Shown: positions 26,935-36,766 of the stretch, one piece after another
Layout of the letters: every line of letters starts with the position of its first letter
Position numbering within the stretch: position 1 is the first letter of the stretch
DNA from: Pseudogracilibacillus sp.
GTDB taxonomy: Bacteria > Bacillota > Bacilli > Bacillales > Amphibacillaceae
Length of the DNA: 64,000 nucleotides
Reading direction: 5' to 3'
Assembly (NCBI GenBank): GCA_026169815.1
Contig: JAPFDT010000045.1
Coordinates: 1 to 64,000 of the forward strand
The notes under the pieces: generated by a model
What the model saw: the letters and a program-made list of their open reading frames with translations, nothing else
What the model was told of the DNA's origin: nothing
The model's database searches: none
Made by a program: the position numbers and the translations under genes

Positions 26935-27747
26935 TTACAATGTTATTTTTTCAAAATGTGCTTGATTTACATGTGGCATTCGTTCTAGAAAAATACCATC
27001 CGCTATTGTTTTAAATAATTCTAAATCACCTGTTGCATAAAAACGATGTCTAGGCTCTCTTTCACCTTGATATAATAATTCATGCATTTCTAAAATCGTA
27101 CTCGTTTCTCGAGCAGTTTCTTCACTTGAAGAAATAATGTTAACCGCTTCTCCCATTACTTCTTGAATAGTCTGTTCTAATAATGGATAATGCGTACACC
27201 CAAGAACTAATGTATCAATATTTTGCGTTGCTTTTAATGGACGTAACGTCTCTTCCACTACCTTTTTCGCTCTATCCCCTGAAACGATACCTTTTTCTAC
27301 CATTGGAACTAACAACGGACAGGCCATTGCTGTGACATGTAAATTAGCATTAATTTGTTTTAAAGCATCTGTATAAGCATTACTTCTAACGGTACCTTCT
27401 GTTCCAATAATACCTATTTGTTCATTTTTCGTTGCATTAATCGCTGCTCGCGAGCCTGGTTGTATGACTCCTATAATAGGAATTGGTAATGTTTGTCGTA
27501 ATTCTTCTAGCGTAAATGCTGTCGCAGTATTGCAGGCGATAACAATCATTTTTATATTTTTTTCCATTAAAAATTGAATCATTTCTTTCGTAAATTGCTT
27601 TACTTCATGTTCAGGTCGCGAACCATACGGACAACGTAACGTATCACCGAGATAAATAATTTCTTCTTTCGGTAATTGTCTCATTAGTTCGTATGCTACA
27701 GTTAAACCTCCGACACCTGAATCAATTACTCCTATTGCACGTTTCAA
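26935..27747 (-). CDS. racE: Glutamate racemase
   Basis: Makes D-glutamate for peptidoglycan. 270 residues. Both catalytic cysteines are in their motifs: Cys72 in ACNTATA and Cys184 in GCTHYPLL. The N-terminal IGVIDSGVGGLT and IYLGDTLRCPYG are also conserved. First gene of the minus-strand cluster to ysnB, divergent from gerE. D-glutamate is also the precursor of poly-gamma-glutamate, of possible relevance to the two CapA-like genes, but no link is shown. Confidence 0.97.
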   Translation of the reverse strand: MKRAIGVIDSGVGGLTVAYELMRQLPKEEIIYLGDTLRCPYGSRPEHEVKQFTKEMIQFLMEKNIKMIVIACNTATAFTLEELRQTLPIPIIGVIQPGSRAAINATKNEQIGIIGTEGTVRSNAYTDALKQINANLHVTAMACPLLVPMVEKGIVSGDRAKKVVEETLRPLKATQNIDTLVLGCTHYPLLEQTIQEVMGEAVNIISSSEETARETSTILEMHELLYQGEREPRHRFYATGDLELFKTIADGIFLERMPHVNQAHFEKITL

Positions 27748-27841
27748 CTTGCCACCTCATTTTTATTAACTACGAACTTTTATTTTACCATACTGGACTT
27801 AACTTTTGAAAAATAGACGATTGCATAAAGCATGAACCTGC

Positions 27842-27868
27842 ACTGTTTCTAAATATTGTCATAAACTA
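27842..27868 (+). promoter_or_regulatory. Probable sigma-K promoter of gerE
   Basis: AC at 27842-27843, exactly 16 nt, then CATAAACTA (27860-27868). This fits the sigma-K pattern AC-N16-CATANNNTA. B. subtilis gerE is known to be transcribed by sigma-K, so position and identity agree. Confidence 0.7.
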
Positions 27869-27925
27869 TTGTGACTAAATAATTCCCTCAACTACATCTA
27901 AATCAACAGCAAGGAGGGGTACTAT

Positions 27926-28153
27926 TTGGATCATCCAAACAAAGCTCATAAAAGTAGTATTTTAACAAAGAGGGAAAGAGAAGTATTTGACATATTAGTT
28001 CAAAATCAAACGACAAAAGAAATCGCTGCTCAATTATTCATTTCAGAAAAAACTGTTCGAAATCACATTTCTAATGTCATCTTAAAGCTAGGTGTTAAAG
28101 GACGCGCTCAGGCTGTTGTAGAGCTGATTCGTATGGGAGAAATCGAGCTCTAA
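27926..28153 (+). CDS. gerE: Spore-coat transcription factor GerE
   Basis: 75 residues, almost entirely a LuxR-type helix-turn-helix (LTKREREVFDILVQNQTTKEIAAQLFISEKTVRNHISNVILKLGVKGRAQAVVELIRMGEIEL, about residues 13-75). It is co-linear with B. subtilis GerE. It activates or represses late mother-cell spore-coat genes with sigma-K. The start is a TTG, 8 nt after AAGGAGGGG. A degraded copy of its 3' end lies at 47421-47527. Confidence 0.96.
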   Translation: MDHPNKAHKSSILTKREREVFDILVQNQTTKEIAAQLFISEKTVRNHISNVILKLGVKGRAQAVVELIRMGEIEL

Positions 28154-28207
28154 CAAGAATATTTTTTTGCAACGACACTAACACTTGCAGGAAATATTCT
28201 TGTATGG

Positions 28208-28247
28208 AAAAAATCGACTGCGATTCATCAGCAGTCGATTTTTTATT
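28208..28247 (+). terminator. Terminator after gerE
   Basis: AAAAAATCGACTGC / GCAGTCGATTTTTT around a 9-nt loop. A second, weaker stem, AAGAATATTT with AAATATTCTT (28155-28203), lies just before it. Confidence 0.9.
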
Positions 28248-28249
28248 AA

Positions 28250-28592
28250 GGATGAATGTTTCTATTAAAAACATAAAATAAATTCCTAATGTATAGTTTA
28301 TAAACAACTAGATGAGTTCAATAAGTTAAACTGAGAAAGAAACGCAATGAAATATCATGGCTATTGGGACCTAATCTGTCCCATACTAACGCGGGGAAGT
28401 TCATCATGTTTTAAAAATCGTATATAAAAGCAGGCTCTTCATTATCAAATGAAGAGCCTTTTTAAGTCGCGATTTATTTAATTATCCCTTAAAGAGTGGT
28501 GTAAAGAGAAGTTGCGGGATATTCTGTTAAAAGGCCAGAATAAATTAGGGGGAGATAAAACATGTTAATTCTAGACTAACCATTTAGATTCA
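28250..28592 (+). other. Non-coding junction between gerE and the inositol cluster
   Basis: No complete gene. It holds a short hairpin TGGGAC-CTAATCT-GTCCCA (28363-28381) and a strong terminator-like hairpin, AGGCTCTTCATT/AATGAAGAGCCT followed by TTTTT (28432-28463). Near 28548-28580 a strong ribosome site (AGGGGGAGATAAAAC) leads into ATG plus only four codons and a stop. It looks like a junction with a clipped gene start. The hairpin could also end the lacI-type transcript from the other side. Confidence 0.5.
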
Positions 28593-29576
28593 TTAAGTTG
28601 TACCTCGGATAATTAACTCTGGATCAAATAAAAATCTTTTTTTCATTCGTTTTTGTTCATGAATCTCCTCGATTAATATTTCTACCGTCTTCTGTGCCAT
28701 TTCTTCTATTGGTTGTGCAATGGTTGTTAAACCAGGAACGGTAGTCGATGCTAATATTGTGTTATCAAAACCAATAATTGCCAATTCATCAGGAATACGA
28801 ATTCCTTTTTCTGTTGCTCCTTTAATCACACCTATTGCTATCAGATCATTAAAAGCAAAAATAGCAGTTGGTTTGATATCCTTATAAATTTGTTCAAAAT
28901 ACTGTTTGCCATTTTCAATCGAAGCAGATGTTTTGTAAGTTAACTTTTCATCAAACTCCATTCCTCTTCCTTCTAAAGCGACTCGATAACCATATAATCT
29001 TAAATCACTACTATGAGTGTGTTCAGCAATAACTGCTATTTTCCGATGTCCTTTTGAAAATAAATGGGAAGCTGCTTCATAACCACCTTTAAAGTCATCT
29101 ACAGAAACAATAGATACATCAAAGGTAGAATCGTCATAAGCTAGCATAACTACTGGAATTCCCTTTTTTATTAAATTCTTCAATAAGTGTTCATTATAAA
29201 AAAGGGAGGCAACGATAAGCCCGTCAATTTGTTTTCTTTCCAATAATTCAATATATTTTTTCTCTTTTTCACTATTATCGTCAATACTACACATGATAAC
29301 ACTCATACCTTGTTCATGGGCACTGTCTTCTATATATCTTGCCGTCGCAGAAAAAAACGGATTTGAAATATCAGGAATCAGCAAACCGATAGTTTGAGTC
29401 CCTTTACCAGTTAAAGCGGAAGCCATTAAATTTGGTACATATTCTAATTCTTTAATAACAGCATTTACTTTTCGTCTTGTTTCCTCCCGCATATTTCCGG
29501 TATTATTAATCACTTTTGAAACAGTAGCTATAGATACGCCCGCTTTTTTTGCAACATCATAAATTGTGATTTTCAT
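28593..29576 (-). CDS. LacI-family regulator of the inositol cluster
   Basis: 327 residues from the ATG at 29576, which follows GGGAAGGGG; the upstream ATG at 29597 lacks a ribosome site. The N-terminal LacI headpiece (ITIYDVAKKAGVSIATVSKVINN) is followed by a periplasmic-binding-protein-like effector domain (IGLLIPDISNPFF, VDDFKGGYEAASHLF, GFDNTILAS). Last gene of the iol cluster, 59 nt or so after iolE. B. subtilis uses the DeoR-type IolR instead, so control here differs. LacI-type palindromes at 36748, 46293 and 47219 are its likely targets (inference). Confidence 0.9.
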   Translation of the reverse strand: MKITIYDVAKKAGVSIATVSKVINNTGNMREETRRKVNAVIKELEYVPNLMASALTGKGTQTIGLLIPDISNPFFSATARYIEDSAHEQGMSVIMCSIDDNSEKEKKYIELLERKQIDGLIVASLFYNEHLLKNLIKKGIPVVMLAYDDSTFDVSIVSVDDFKGGYEAASHLFSKGHRKIAVIAEHTHSSDLRLYGYRVALEGRGMEFDEKLTYKTSASIENGKQYFEQIYKDIKPTAIFAFNDLIAIGVIKGATEKGIRIPDELAIIGFDNTILASTTVPGLTTIAQPIEEMAQKTVEILIEEIHEQKRMKKRFLFDPELIIRGTT

Positions 29577-29656
29577 ATCAATGCCCCTTCCCACCATGAC
29601 AAATGAACGGTTACCTTACTAGTATATTATACCAAAAGAGTACCTTATATCCTATT

Positions 29657-30553
29657 TTAAAGCTTTGTTAGAATCTTTATATAATTACGAGCAATTAATG
29701 CATATTCAAATGGATTTGCCTTAGCAGGATCTTGCTCTGCCTCTACGATAAACCATCCTCGATAGTTCGATTCCGCAATGAATTGAAAGATTGGAAGAAA
29801 ATCAATATCCCCATCGCCCGGAACTGTAAATATACCAGCTTTCACACCTTCTAAAAAGCTAGTTCCCTGTTCTTTTACATCCTTTAAAACGGAATGACGG
29901 ACATCTTTTAAATGAATATGTTTAATACGAGAAATATATTTATTAAGTATATAATTCAGATCTTCTCCAGATACATATAAATGACCCGTATCGTATAATA
30001 AAAACACTAGATTCTCGTCCGTCCTTGATAATAATTCTTCTATTTCTTCTGTCGTTTGTACTCCCGTTCCCATATGATGATGATAAACAAGTTCCATGCC
30101 TTTATCTTTTGCAAGTTGTCCCAAGCGGTTTAAACCTTCTGCCAATGATACCCATTCAGACTCTGTGAAATACGGTTTTTCTTCAAATAATGCTTTGTTT
30201 TTCATCCCTTGAATACTATGCCCTTGTTCTGATATAACGATTACTTTCGCACCCATTTTAAATAAAAAATCCCGATGTTCAATAAATCTTTTTTCTGTTT
30301 TCTCATAAGGATCAATTGTTAAGTAAGCGCTGAACCAGGCGCTTGCAATTTCTAAATTTCTTAGATCAAGCGCTTTTTTTAACTCCTGACTTTTCTTAGG
30401 ATACTTATTACCTATTTCAGTTCCCTTAAAACCTGCAAGCGCCATTTCACTTATGCATTGTTCAAATGTATTTGTTGCACCTAGCTCTGACATATCATCA
30501 TTCGTCCATCCAATTGGAGCAATCCCCAATTGGATGGTGTCTTTTTCAAACAT
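29657..30553 (-). CDS. iolE: Inosose dehydratase
   Basis: Dehydrates 2-keto-myo-inositol (scyllo-inosose) to the trihydroxycyclohexanedione, step 2 of inositol breakdown. 298 residues, xylose-isomerase-like TIM barrel with metal-site segments VYHHHMGTGV, LLYDTGHLY, IKHIHLKDVR and the C-terminal FIVEAEQDPAKANP that is characteristic of IolE. It lies between iolD and the regulator on one transcript. Confidence 0.95.
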   Translation of the reverse strand: MFEKDTIQLGIAPIGWTNDDMSELGATNTFEQCISEMALAGFKGTEIGNKYPKKSQELKKALDLRNLEIASAWFSAYLTIDPYEKTEKRFIEHRDFLFKMGAKVIVISEQGHSIQGMKNKALFEEKPYFTESEWVSLAEGLNRLGQLAKDKGMELVYHHHMGTGVQTTEEIEELLSRTDENLVFLLYDTGHLYVSGEDLNYILNKYISRIKHIHLKDVRHSVLKDVKEQGTSFLEGVKAGIFTVPGDGDIDFLPIFQFIAESNYRGWFIVEAEQDPAKANPFEYALIARNYIKILTKL

Positions 30554-30573
30554 TTCATTCCACCCCCTCCTTA

Positions 30574-32499
30574 TTAATACTTTCTCGCAATACTTAATTC
30601 CTGTTCTTTTTGCACATAAGCATCTTGAACGGACTTCTTTTCAGAGGAGTCTGCTACCCCGACATGCCACCAACTATCATAACCATCTGTCATCGTTTTA
30701 GGTAAAACTTTTATATCAATTAAAGTTGATATGGACTGTGATCTAGCATCAGTAAAAGCGGATTCAAGTTCGTCTAATGTGCGAACCGTATATGTTTTCA
30801 CTCCATATGCTGAAGCACTCTTCGCAAAATCAACGGTATGAATGCCACCATTTAATTCATTTGAATCATGATTTCGCATACGAAATTCCGTTCCGATACT
30901 TCCCATTCCATGTCCCATTTGTAAATTATTAATACAACCAAAACTAGCATTATCAAATAATAGGACATTTATTTTTCGATTCTCTTGAATACTTGTAATT
31001 AGTTCAGAATGTAACATCATATAACTGCCATCACCTACCATGGCATATACTTCTTTATCAGGTTCTGCCATTTTCACCCCAAGAGCACCTGAAATTTCAT
31101 AGCCCATACACGAATAACCATATTCCAAATGGTACGTTTCCGGTTCTCTATTTATCCACATTCGTTGTAGATCACCTGGCAAACTACCTGCTGCTCCCAC
31201 GATAATAGACGTAGAATCAATTAATGTATTTATTTTTCCAAGTACTGTCGTCTGGGTTAAAGTCGTATTCAAGCTTTCTACATATTCTAGAAGATGATGT
31301 TTTAGCTCGTCATTTACCTCTGGTTCATATTGATCCTCATGATAATTGATATTGTACAGTCTAGATAATTCCTGTTCCCAAGCTAATTTGGCATCCGAGA
31401 TTTCATTTGTGTACTTCGTTTTATATTGTTGTTCATGAAGTTTTTCACTTAAGATTTCTAATGTAACTTTAGCATCTCCAACTAATTTTTGACCATCTAA
31501 TTTTGAAGCATGAAAGTCTGATAGATTAATTGTTAAAAAATCAACATCTTCATGCTGAAATAACTGTTTGGAAGCAGTAGTGAAATCTGTATATCTCGTT
31601 CCAACTCCAATAATCAAATCCGCTTGTTTGGCAATATTATTTGCGGCTTGATTCCCCGTAACCCCTATTCCTCCTAAATTAAGAGGATGGTCGCTTGAAA
31701 TAGCACTCTTTCCAGCTTGGGTTTCAGCAAAAGGAATTTGAAAACGACTTGCAAACTCTTTTAATGTTTCACCAGCCTTAGAATAACGAACACCCCCACC
31801 ACAAATAATAAGTGGTTTTTGTTTCTGTGTCATCAATTTTACGGCTTCTTGTAATTCATCGCTTATCGGAACTGTCCGTCTTATTTTATGAACACGTTTT
31901 TTAAAAAAAGAAGAAGGATAGTCATATGATTCCGCTTGCACATCCTGGGGAAGGGCGATGGTAACTGCCCCCGTTTCACCTTGGTTTGTCAATACCCGCA
32001 TAGCATTTAACATGGCACTCATCAATTGCTCAGGACGAGTAATACGATCCCAATATTTACTAACAGGTCGAAATGCATCATTTGTTGAAAGACTTACATC
32101 ATAAGGCTGTTCCACTTGCTGTAAAACAGGATCTGGTTGCCTACTTGCAAATATATCTCCAGGAAGTAGTAATAATGGAATATTATTTGCTGTCGCCGTA
32201 GCTGCAGCAGTTATCATATTCGCTGATCCGGGCCCAACAGATGAAGTACAAGCAATTAATTGTCGATGAAGTTTTTGTTTTGCGAATGCGATTGCTGCAT
32301 GAGCCATTCCTTGTTCATTTCTTCCTTGATATATTTCTAAGTTTCCCCGCTTTTCTTCCAATGCCTGCCCAATTCCTAACACGTTTCCATGACCAAATAT
32401 CGTATAAATTCCTTTAAATAGTGGTTGCTCTTTCCCATCCACCATTATATATTGCATATTTAAGAACTTTATTAATGCTTGGGAAGTTGTTAATTTCAT
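30574..32499 (-). CDS. iolD: 3D-(3,5/4)-trihydroxycyclohexane-1,2-dione hydrolase
   Basis: Thiamine-diphosphate enzyme opening the ring to 5-deoxy-glucuronate, step 3 of the pathway. 641 residues, three-domain acetolactate-synthase fold. The N-terminal part has the catalytic glutamate region ([13 protein letters not shown]) and SVGPGSANM. The C-terminal ThDP motif is [12 protein letters not shown]...NASFGCINN. Length and sequence fit IolD. 20 nt upstream of iolE. Confidence 0.96.
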   Translation of the reverse strand: MKLTTSQALIKFLNMQYIMVDGKEQPLFKGIYTIFGHGNVLGIGQALEEKRGNLEIYQGRNEQGMAHAAIAFAKQKLHRQLIACTSSVGPGSANMITAAATATANNIPLLLLPGDIFASRQPDPVLQQVEQPYDVSLSTNDAFRPVSKYWDRITRPEQLMSAMLNAMRVLTNQGETGAVTIALPQDVQAESYDYPSSFFKKRVHKIRRTVPISDELQEAVKLMTQKQKPLIICGGGVRYSKAGETLKEFASRFQIPFAETQAGKSAISSDHPLNLGGIGVTGNQAANNIAKQADLIIGVGTRYTDFTTASKQLFQHEDVDFLTINLSDFHASKLDGQKLVGDAKVTLEILSEKLHEQQYKTKYTNEISDAKLAWEQELSRLYNINYHEDQYEPEVNDELKHHLLEYVESLNTTLTQTTVLGKINTLIDSTSIIVGAAGSLPGDLQRMWINREPETYHLEYGYSCMGYEISGALGVKMAEPDKEVYAMVGDGSYMMLHSELITSIQENRKINVLLFDNASFGCINNLQMGHGMGSIGTEFRMRNHDSNELNGGIHTVDFAKSASAYGVKTYTVRTLDELESAFTDARSQSISTLIDIKVLPKTMTDGYDSWWHVGVADSSEKKSVQDAYVQKEQELSIARKY

Positions 32500-32558
32500 T
32501 CCGCCACCTCAATTCTAATAATATAAAACAGGGGAATAAACAATTTGAACAGTTGATT

Positions 32559-34016
32559 TTATACCCAACGTCCTGTTAACACTTTCTGTCTTGTATAGAA
32601 GTTCAATCCGTCTTTTCCGTTGGCATGCAAATCACCATAGAATGAATCTTTCCAACCTGAAAAAGGGAAAAATGCCATTGGTGCCGGTACCCCAATGTTA
32701 AGTCCTAACATTCCTGCATCAATCGTTTCTCTAAATTGCCTTACATTTCCACCGTCATTTGTGAAGATACAAGCTCCATTCGCAAATCGCGATTTATTTG
32801 CTAAGGTAATTGCTTCATCAAGTCCTTTTACTCGAGAAATCGATAAGACTGGCGCAAAAATTTCATCTTGCCAAATTTTCATCTCGCTCGTTACATTATC
32901 AAAAATCGTCGGTCCTACGTAATAGCCTCCTTCTTGAGCACTTTCATCCTTGCGCCCATCACGGATTAAGCTGGCACCTTCTTTTTCACCTGTTTCAATA
33001 TAATTCAAGGTACGCTCTTTATGTTCACTACGAATGACTGGTCCAAGGAAAATACCTTCATCTAGACCGTTACCCATTTTGACGTTGTTTGCTTTTTTAA
33101 CTAATTGCTCGATAAATTCATCTGCAATCGAATCCTCCACTGCCACAACTGCACAAGCCATACAACGTTCTCCAGCTGAACCGAAGGCAGCATTTAAAAT
33201 TTGCGTGGATGCATTATCTAAGTCTGCATCCTTTAGAACAATAGAATGATTTTTCGCCCCAGCCAACGCCTGCACACGCTTTAAGTTACTCGTACCACGT
33301 TTATACACGTACTCTGCAACTGGCTGCGATCCGACAAATGAAATTGCCGCAATATCTTTATGATCAAGTAAGCCGTTTACCACATCATGTGCTCCATGAA
33401 CGATATTAAAGACACCATCTGGTAAACCTGCTTCTTGTAATAATTCTGCCAAACGATTTGCAAGCAATGGTGTTCTTTCAGAAGGTTTCATGACACATGT
33501 GTTCCCTGTTACAATAGCCATTGGGAACATCCATGACGGTACCATCATTGGAAAGTTAAATGGTGTTATTCCCCCAATTACTCCAATTGGATAACGATAT
33601 GTGCCTGACTCTAGACCTGTTGCAATGGATGGTAAAGAATCACCCATCATTAAGGAAGGTGCACCCGTGGCAAATTCAACACATTCAATCCCTCGCAACA
33701 CTTCCCCATATGCTTCTTCATAATTTTTACCATTTTCAATCGTAATCATTTTTGCTAACTCTTCCCAATTTTCAACGAGTAATTGTTGGTATTTAAATAA
33801 AATTCGTGCCCGTTTTGGAACAGCTACCTCTTTCCAAGTTGCAAATGCTTCATTTGCAGTTGCAATGGCATCATTTAAATCCTCCTCATTCGAAATTGGC
33901 ACCTCAGCAATCACTTTACCTGTTGCTGGATTATATACCTTCTCTGTTTTATTCGCACTTGATGCTACCCATTTTCCTCCAATAAAATTATTTAATTCTT
34001 CAATATTTGACCCCAT
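32559..34016 (-). CDS. iolA: Methylmalonate/malonate-semialdehyde dehydrogenase (CoA-acylating)
   Basis: Final iol step: malonate semialdehyde plus CoA and NAD to acetyl-CoA and CO2. 485 residues of the aldehyde dehydrogenase family. The catalytic cysteine lies in [12 protein letters not shown], the substitution pattern typical of MmsA/IolA. The N-terminal NFIGGKWV and the C-terminal [21 protein letters not shown] are also those of the MmsA group. Lies between iolJ and iolD. Confidence 0.95.
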   Translation of the reverse strand: MGSNIEELNNFIGGKWVASSANKTEKVYNPATGKVIAEVPISNEEDLNDAIATANEAFATWKEVAVPKRARILFKYQQLLVENWEELAKMITIENGKNYEEAYGEVLRGIECVEFATGAPSLMMGDSLPSIATGLESGTYRYPIGVIGGITPFNFPMMVPSWMFPMAIVTGNTCVMKPSERTPLLANRLAELLQEAGLPDGVFNIVHGAHDVVNGLLDHKDIAAISFVGSQPVAEYVYKRGTSNLKRVQALAGAKNHSIVLKDADLDNASTQILNAAFGSAGERCMACAVVAVEDSIADEFIEQLVKKANNVKMGNGLDEGIFLGPVIRSEHKERTLNYIETGEKEGASLIRDGRKDESAQEGGYYVGPTIFDNVTSEMKIWQDEIFAPVLSISRVKGLDEAITLANKSRFANGACIFTNDGGNVRQFRETIDAGMLGLNIGVPAPMAFFPFSGWKDSFYGDLHANGKDGLNFYTRQKVLTGRWV

Positions 34017-34039
34017 GATCCATTCCCTCCTGTTTTGTA

Positions 34040-34897
34040 TTAAACTTGTAATGCTGTTTGATATTTATGTGTATTTAATAGCTTAATTTTATTTTTTGCA
34101 GTCGATTTCACTTGCTTGATAGGTTCTTTAAAAAGTTCCATCCTATCATATTGTTCTGGATTCTCTTCCAATATGTTGCGTAATGTATTACCAAAAGCCA
34201 TTCGTAATGCGGTACCAATATTCACTTTTCCAAAATTAGTTCTAGAGATTCGGATTAAATCTTCGTCAGCTACCCCGGTAGAACCATGTAATACAAGTGG
34301 TATGTCTGTTTGACTTTCTATTTCTTTAATCAAGTCATATTGAATAGGAGCCGTTTGTTCTTCCATGCGATGCAGTGTTCCAACTGCAACCGCTAACGCA
34401 TCCACACCAGTCTCGAGCGCAAATTCTCTCGCCTCTTGAGGGTCTGTCAGCATTTCTTTCATCCCCATAGCAGGATTGGTATATCCGACTGATCCAATTT
34501 CCGCTTCGACAGGAATTGAAAATGCATGTGCCATTTTAACAATTTCTTTCGTTGTTTTTATATTTTCCTTCAGTGAAAGTTGAGAGCCATCATACATCAC
34601 AGAGCTATACCCTACATCGATTGCTTGTGCAACCGTTTCATAATCATTTCCATGATCAAGATGTACAACAACAGGTACATTGGCTTGATTAGCTAATTCT
34701 GTTAGCATCTTTCCTAAAACTTCAATTGGTGTATGAGCAATAGCTACTTTGTTAGTAGCCAAAATTACTGGCGCTTTTAACTCTTCAGCCGCTTGAACTA
34801 CTGCATTGGCATCCTCAAAACCAAAAATATTAAATGCCGGAACAGCAAATCCACCCGATTTCGTATGTTTTAACACATCATTTAATGTGACTAACAT
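34040..34897 (-). CDS. iolJ: 6-phospho-5-dehydro-2-deoxy-D-gluconate aldolase
   Basis: 285 residues, class II (zinc) aldolase. Metal ligands are visible in [10 protein letters not shown] and VLHGSTGV, with [16 protein letters not shown] between and the VEAEIGSVG segment. It splits DKGP into dihydroxyacetone phosphate and malonate semialdehyde. It cannot be told from FbaA-type aldolases by fold alone, but its place between iolC and iolA makes IolJ the clear choice. Confidence 0.92.
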   Translation of the reverse strand: MLVTLNDVLKHTKSGGFAVPAFNIFGFEDANAVVQAAEELKAPVILATNKVAIAHTPIEVLGKMLTELANQANVPVVVHLDHGNDYETVAQAIDVGYSSVMYDGSQLSLKENIKTTKEIVKMAHAFSIPVEAEIGSVGYTNPAMGMKEMLTDPQEAREFALETGVDALAVAVGTLHRMEEQTAPIQYDLIKEIESQTDIPLVLHGSTGVADEDLIRISRTNFGKVNIGTALRMAFGNTLRNILEENPEQYDRMELFKEPIKQVKSTAKNKIKLLNTHKYQTALQV

Positions 34898-34911
34898 CTT
34901 GTATCCCCTTC

Positions 34912-35910
34912 CTAAAACTTCACTTTTTGCGCGTTTTCAATGAAAGAATCAATCTCATCTTTTATAGGCATCGCATCAGAACAACTATGTTTCGAGATAA
35001 CGATCGCCGCTGATGCACTTCCAAATTCCATAGCTCGTTGAATATCCCAATTATTTAATAATCCATAAACAAATGCAGATGCATAGGAATCCCCCGCACC
35101 AAACGTTTTTAAGACTCTTGTTTTAAATGTTCCGCCTTTAAATTGGGGACCATCTTTCGTGTAAGTAATAGATCCGTCACCACCATGCTTGATCACTACA
35201 ATCTCTGCAACATGTTCGAACCATTTTTTCGCTGTTTGTTCATCTGAACTTTTTTCTTTCTGAAATTGTTCCATCATGTCAAATTCTTCTCTTGTACCAA
35301 TAATAACGGAGGATTTTTCAGCTATTAAGTTGTAATAAATCGCTGTTTCTTTATCTGATATCCATGTATAAGGTCGATAGTCTATATCAAATACAATTTT
35401 GACATGATGTTTCATTGCATAATCAACTGCTAAAAATACCGCTTCTCGAGATGGGCTAGCAGCCAATGCTGTACCTGAAACTAATAATATTTTTGTTTGC
35501 TTAATATATTCTTCCGAAACATCCATTGTTTCTAACTTCAGATCAGCTACATTGTCACGATACATTAGAATACTACATTCTTCAGGGCTTTTTATCTCTG
35601 TAAAGGCAAGACCAGTTACCGCACCAGTATCATCTTTACAAACTCCTGAAGTATCAATATTATTTTTGGCTAAATAATCGATGATATAATTACCCATTTG
35701 ATCATCAGAAACTTTCCCGATAAAACCCGTATTCAATCCCAGTCGAGATGCTCCAATCGTTATATTGGCGGGAGATCCCCCGACATATTTCGAAAAGGAG
35801 GAGGTTTCTTCCATTGGACGATTGAATTGATCAGCATTTAGATCAATACATAATCGACCAATCCCAATTAAATCCATCGGTCTATCGTTGATAAAATTCA
35901 AATTATACAC
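34912..35910 (-). CDS. iolC: 5-dehydro-2-deoxygluconokinase
   Basis: 332 residues, PfkB-type sugar kinase. Signatures are the substrate region GRLCIDLNADQFNRPME, KYVGGSPANITIGASRLGL and the C-terminal catalytic KTFGAGDSYASAF with the general-base aspartate. It phosphorylates 2-deoxy-5-keto-gluconate, the product of IolB, and hands it to IolJ, whose gene follows 14 nt later. Confidence 0.95.
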   Translation of the reverse strand: MYNLNFINDRPMDLIGIGRLCIDLNADQFNRPMEETSSFSKYVGGSPANITIGASRLGLNTGFIGKVSDDQMGNYIIDYLAKNNIDTSGVCKDDTGAVTGLAFTEIKSPEECSILMYRDNVADLKLETMDVSEEYIKQTKILLVSGTALAASPSREAVFLAVDYAMKHHVKIVFDIDYRPYTWISDKETAIYYNLIAEKSSVIIGTREEFDMMEQFQKEKSSDEQTAKKWFEHVAEIVVIKHGGDGSITYTKDGPQFKGGTFKTRVLKTFGAGDSYASAFVYGLLNNWDIQRAMEFGSASAAIVISKHSCSDAMPIKDEIDSFIENAQKVKF

Positions 35911-35927
35911 CTTCCCTCACCCCATTC

Positions 35928-36728
35928 TTATTTGTTAAATAACCATTCATGATCTAAATCATTTTGAAACTTCCAAGTTCTGACAGGCCCAGCCATCACA
36001 TTTAAATAATAAGATTCGTAGCCTGGCACACAAGAAACTGGATGGTAGCCCTCTGGCACGAGGACAACATTTTTGTTCTCAACACTTATTGTTTCATCTA
36101 AGCTTCGGTCATCATTATAGACTTTTTGAAAAGCAAATCCTTGCTCCGGATGAATCTTATGATAATATGTTTCCTCTAATAATGATTCATTTGGTAAATC
36201 TAAAGTATCGTGTTTATGCGGTGGATAGCTGGAAGTATTTCCATCAGGAGTAAATACTTCCACCACCAACAAGCTATCTGCTTCCTTCTCCTCTGGTAAT
36301 ATATTGTGAATTTTCCTACTCATCTTTCCACTGCCGCGATCTTCTTGAACTACCTGATCTGGTCCAATTAATCTCGCAGCATATGTCCCCTTTCCGGGAG
36401 CTTGACAGACTGCTATTTCAATATCTGTTAGAGCTTCTACAGCATAATGATCATCACTCGGAATATAGACGGAATATGGAGGGATTCTCTCAAATACATT
36501 CATTCTTTTGCCAATATTTTTAAATTCCTCATAGTGTGTATTTACATTTGCCACTCCACTTAACAACACGAGACAGACTTCATTTGTTGCGGTATGTTTA
36601 AAAAGTGTATTTCCTTTCTTCATTTGGTAAACTTGAAATCCTATATACTCCCAGCCTGCTGAAGCAGGACTAATGTCAATAATTTTCCCATCTTCAAACA
36701 TGGATGGTTTGACTAGTAATTTGGACAA
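35928..36728 (-). CDS. iolB: 5-deoxy-glucuronate isomerase
   Basis: 266 residues, bicupin fold. Family landmarks: the metal-binding segment SSYPPHKHDTLDLPNESLLEETYYHKI is present (about residues 166-192), followed by GFAFQKVYNDDRSLDE and VPEGYHPVSCVPGY. It converts 5-deoxy-glucuronate to 2-deoxy-5-keto-gluconate. 17 nt before iolC. Confidence 0.95.
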   Translation of the reverse strand: MSKLLVKPSMFEDGKIIDISPASAGWEYIGFQVYQMKKGNTLFKHTATNEVCLVLLSGVANVNTHYEEFKNIGKRMNVFERIPPYSVYIPSDDHYAVEALTDIEIAVCQAPGKGTYAARLIGPDQVVQEDRGSGKMSRKIHNILPEEKEADSLLVVEVFTPDGNTSSYPPHKHDTLDLPNESLLEETYYHKIHPEQGFAFQKVYNDDRSLDETISVENKNVVLVPEGYHPVSCVPGYESYYLNVMAGPVRTWKFQNDLDHEWLFNK

Positions 36729-36744
36729 TTCTTTTATCCCCCTT

Positions 36745-36766
36745 TAGTTAAGCGCTTAATCAACTA
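36745..36766. promoter_or_regulatory. Perfect LacI-type palindrome between iolG and iolB
   Basis: TTAAGCGCTTAA (36748-36759) is a perfect 12-bp palindrome with a central CG, as bound by LacI/GalR regulators. It shares TAGTTAAGCG with the longer sites at 46293 and 47219. It fills the 35-nt gap between iolG and iolB, where it could act as an internal operator or roadblock. Confidence 0.55.
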
